DNA of 64,000 nt from Muribaculaceae bacterium (GTDB taxonomy: Bacteria; Bacteroidota; Bacteroidia; Bacteroidales; Muribaculaceae), in the NCBI GenBank assembly GCA_003979155.1, contig RYWL01000001.1:1-64000 (forward strand), written 5' to 3'. Made by a program: the position numbers and the translations under genes. Positions 61,657 through 64,000 of the stretch are shown here, piece after piece. The notes beneath the pieces were generated by a model that was not told the DNA's origin, did no database searches, and saw only the letters and a program-made list of their open reading frames with translations. How positions within the stretch are numbered: the stretch's first letter is position 1; each line of letters starts with the position of its first letter.

Positions 61657-63807
61657 ATGAAAATCAGTTTAGTTTCAGCAGCAGGTGCGGCTCTCGCAGG
61701 AGCCGTATGTCTGGCAAGCTGCGCCGAAAAGCATCAGAACCCGTTTCTGAGCAAGTACGACACGCCCTATGAGATTCCGCCCTTCGAGCAGATTCAGTAC
61801 AGCGACTATCTGCCCGCACTCGAAGCGGGAATCGAGCAGAAAAAGGCTCAGATTCAGGAGATTGTAAACAATCCCGACGAAGCGACGTTCGACAACACAA
61901 TCATGCCGCTGGAGTTCTCGGGCGACATTCTCGACAAGGTTGCGACAGTTTATTTCGCCCTAAGCGAATCGTGTTCGTCCGACGAAATGTCGAAAATCGG
62001 CGATGAATTCGAGCCCCGTTATTCTTCGTTTATCGACGAGATGACTATGGACGACGCTCTCTTCCAGCGCATCAAACACATCTACGAAAACCGCGAAAGC
62101 CTCCCCACCGACCGTCGCCGCGCAGTGGAGGACTACTATAAATCTTTCGCGCGCAACGGCGCTCTGCTCGAACCGGCACAGAAAGAAGAGCTGAAGGCTC
62201 TCAACAGCGAGCTCACCGGTCTTTACATAAAATTCAACCGCAATCTGCTCAATGCCACCAACGCATTTGAAATCGTGGTTGACAACGCCGACGAACTCGC
62301 CGGCCTGCCTCAGTCGAGCATCGACCAGGCTGCCGACGAAGCCAAAGCCCGCAACCTCGGCGAAGGCAAATGGGTGTTCACACTCCACGCGCCCAGCCGT
62401 CTGCCCCTGCTCCAGTTTGCCGACAACCGCGACCTGCGCGAAAAGATGTACAAGGGTTACACCAACCTCGCATCTTATGGCGAATACAACAACCTCCCCA
62501 TTATCAACGACATTCTCAAAGTTCGCGCCAAGAAAGCCCAACTCCTCGGCTTCAAGGATTACGGTTCGTACATGACCGACAACGTAATGGCTAAGACAAC
62601 AGAAAACGCCGAAAACCTGCTCATGCAGATATGGCGTCCGGCCGTGAAGCGCGTTCATGAAGAAGTGGCCGAAATGCAGGCCGTAGCCGATGCCGAAGGC
62701 GCCGGCATCAAAATCGAGCCCTGGGACTATTATTACTACGCCGAGAAAGTGCGCAAACAGAAATATGACCTCGACGAAAACGACGTGCGCCAGTATTTTG
62801 CTCTCGACTCGGTTCGCAACGGCATTTTCAATATGGCCGAACGCCTCTACGGTGTGAAATTCACCGAAATACCCGACGCTCCCAAGTACTACCCCGAAGT
62901 TACCGTTTACAACGTAACAGATGCAAACAACGACGAGCACGTCGCCGTTTTCATGACCGACTACTTCCCCCGCGCATCAAAACGTCAGGGCGCATGGATG
63001 GACCAGTTCAAAGGCTCGTGGCGTCAGCCCGACGGCTCTTCGTCGCGTCCGGTTATATATAATGTAGGAAACTTCTCGCGTCCGGGTGCCGACACCCCGG
63101 CACTGCTCACTATCGACGAGGTAGAGACCATGTTCCACGAATTCGGCCACGGCCTCCACGGCATGCTCTCGCGCGCTCCCCTCAAAAGCCAGGCCGGCAC
63201 AAATGTCGACCGCGACTTCGTTGAGCTCCCCTCGCAGATTCACGAGCACTGGGCATTCGAACCCGAAATGCTCCGCACATACGCTCACCACTGGAAGACC
63301 GGCGAAGTGATTCCCGACGAACTCATCGCCAAGCTTCAGGCTGCCGCCACACACAATCAGGGCTTCACTACCGCCGAGCTCGTAGGTGCAGCACTGCTCG
63401 ACCTCCAGTATGGCAAGCTCAATCCCGAAGGCGACACCGATGTGGCTGCTTTTGAAAAACAAGTAGCCGAAGAGCTCGGCATGCCGGCCGAACTCACCTT
63501 CCGCTACCGTTCGCCCTACTTTAAGCATATATTCGGCAGCGACGGTTACGCTTCGGGCTACTACACATATCTGTGGGCTGAAGTGCTCGACAGCGACGGC
63601 TTCGAACTCTTCAAGGAAAAAGGCATCTTCGACCCCGAAACAGCACGCAAATTCAAAGAAAATGTGCTCGAAAAAGGCGGCAGCGAAGACCCCATGCAGC
63701 TCTACATAAACTTCCGCGGCAAAGAACCTTCGGTCGACGCCCTCCTGCGCAACCGCGGCCTTGCGCCAGAGCCCGCAATGGACATGTCGCCCAAAACAGG
63801 CAAATAA
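61657..63807 (+). CDS. M3-family peptidyl-dipeptidase (Dcp-like), lipoprotein
   Basis: About 716 residues from the ATG at 61657; the frame goes back to a TTG at 61618, close to the promoter element. MKISLVSAAGAALAGAVCLASC is a lipoprotein signal, so the enzyme is anchored in the periplasm. PFLSKYDTPYEIPPFEQIQYSDYLPALEAGI is the standard M3A start. The zinc motif EVETMFHEFGHGLHGMLS near 490 contains HEFGH and is followed by the third ligand region FVELPSQIHEHWAFEPE. SPYFKHIFGSDGYASGYYTYLWAEVLDSD is the substrate-binding end. It removes C-terminal dipeptides. E. coli Dcp is cytoplasmic, so the lipid anchor is a Bacteroidetes feature. It is followed 42 nt later by aspS. Confidence 0.94.
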   Translation: MKISLVSAAGAALAGAVCLASCAEKHQNPFLSKYDTPYEIPPFEQIQYSDYLPALEAGIEQKKAQIQEIVNNPDEATFDNTIMPLEFSGDILDKVATVYFALSESCSSDEMSKIGDEFEPRYSSFIDEMTMDDALFQRIKHIYENRESLPTDRRRAVEDYYKSFARNGALLEPAQKEELKALNSELTGLYIKFNRNLLNATNAFEIVVDNADELAGLPQSSIDQAADEAKARNLGEGKWVFTLHAPSRLPLLQFADNRDLREKMYKGYTNLASYGEYNNLPIINDILKVRAKKAQLLGFKDYGSYMTDNVMAKTTENAENLLMQIWRPAVKRVHEEVAEMQAVADAEGAGIKIEPWDYYYYAEKVRKQKYDLDENDVRQYFALDSVRNGIFNMAERLYGVKFTEIPDAPKYYPEVTVYNVTDANNDEHVAVFMTDYFPRASKRQGAWMDQFKGSWRQPDGSSSRPVIYNVGNFSRPGADTPALLTIDEVETMFHEFGHGLHGMLSRAPLKSQAGTNVDRDFVELPSQIHEHWAFEPEMLRTYAHHWKTGEVIPDELIAKLQAAATHNQGFTTAELVGAALLDLQYGKLNPEGDTDVAAFEKQVAEELGMPAELTFRYRSPYFKHIFGSDGYASGYYTYLWAEVLDSDGFELFKEKGIFDPETARKFKENVLEKGGSEDPMQLYINFRGKEPSVDALLRNRGLAPEPAMDMSPKTGK

Positions 63808-63849
63808 ACCGACTTACTTAAGTATAACTAGTTTAAGTACACACATAAA

Positions 63850-64000
63850 ATGTTCAGGACCAATACCTGCGGCGAGCTACGCCTCGCCGACGCCGGCCGC
63901 GAAGTGACTCTCGCCGGCTGGGTACAGCGCGTACGCAAAATGGGCGGCATGACATTTGTCGACCTCCGCGACCGCTACGGCATCACTCAGGTGGTGTTCA
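63850..64000 (+). CDS. aspS: Aspartyl-tRNA synthetase, N-terminal part (cut by window end)
   Basis: The last 151 nt encode [50 protein letters not shown], the OB-fold anticodon-binding start of bacterial AspRS (family pattern R-x-x-x-C-G-E-L ... V-x-L-x-G-W-V ... G-G-x-x-F-x-D-L-R-D-R-x-G-x-x-Q-V-V). The frame is open to the end of the window. The enzyme charges tRNA-Asp in the cytoplasm. The ATG lies 42 nt after the M3 peptidase stop in a short A/T-rich gap. Confidence 0.92.
   Translation, partial: MFRTNTCGELRLADAGREVTLAGWVQRVRKMGGMTFVDLRDRYGITQVVF

Noticed and set aside
61960..62940. 326-residue open frame opposite the M3 peptidase gene
   Set aside because: Long antisense frame caused by the codon use of the real gene; no signal, motif or promoter.
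1..64000. CRISPR arrays, tRNA or rRNA genes, insertion sequences, integrases
   Set aside because: Read through for direct repeats, cloverleaf-like segments and transposase or recombinase motifs; none was found.

Overview
The window is chromosomal DNA of a member of the Bacteroidales, probably a gut species of the Muribaculaceae type (family-level placement is inference). The evidence is a SusC/SusD pair with surface glycan-binding lipoproteins, many lipoboxes, an RHS/YD-repeat protein with a Bacteroidetes-style precursor gene, and repeated promoter -7 elements of the form TAnnTTTG instead of E. coli-type promoters and Shine-Dalgarno sites. No rRNA, tRNA, CRISPR array, insertion sequence or integrase was seen. 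Base composition is moderately GC-rich except the first 1.7 kb, which is clearly A/T-rich.

Region 1 (1-8.1 kb, minus strand) is a polymorphic-toxin-like locus. A short secreted leader protein overlaps a 2012-residue SpvB/FG-GAP/YD-repeat RHS protein. An A/T-rich cassette follows: a detached C-terminal domain in another frame and two tandem paralogous small membrane proteins, one of them frameshifted. The membrane proteins are plausible immunity proteins. Region 2 (8.1-14.2 kb) holds a leucine-rich-repeat protein, a calcineurin-like phosphoesterase fused to a PQQ-type propeller, a Rossmann-like small protein, an M64 peptidase and a DUF4886 protein.

Region 3 (14.2-33.6 kb, minus strand) is a nearly complete beta-mannan utilisation locus. 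A promoter near 29470 and a terminator at 14223-14253 appear to bound one nine-gene, 15-kb operon: susC, susD, two IPT/TIG surface glycan-binding lipoproteins, two GH26 mannanases, a GH130 mannosylglucose phosphorylase, a GPH-type sugar symporter and a cellobiose/mannobiose 2-epimerase. Just upstream, a second unit with its own promoter and terminator carries an SGNH acetylesterase and a GH5 mannanase, and an uncharacterised exported protein lies before it. Together they would cut and deacetylate mannan at the surface, import oligomers through SusCD, trim them to mannobiose, epimerise it to mannosylglucose and phosphorolyse that to mannose-1-phosphate and glucose. No dedicated regulator lies in the locus.

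Region 4 (33.6-45.2 kb) contains a DJ-1/PfpI protein, an ApbE flavin transferase, a two-component system, a GH92 alpha-mannosidase, an operon of prenyl synthase, TatD nuclease and PurT, and a small barrel-like protein. Region 5 (45.3-64 kb) contains a GH78 rhamnosidase tightly linked to UDP-galactopyranose mutase and a galactofuranosyltransferase-like gene, then a compact run of C11 protease, MscS channel, prolyl oligopeptidase, BamE-like lipoprotein and two metallo-beta-lactamase-fold proteins. A DUF2156 protein, an OmpH-like lipoprotein with a 57-residue membrane protein, PepD, an N-acetylmuramidase, an M3 peptidase and the start of aspS close the window.
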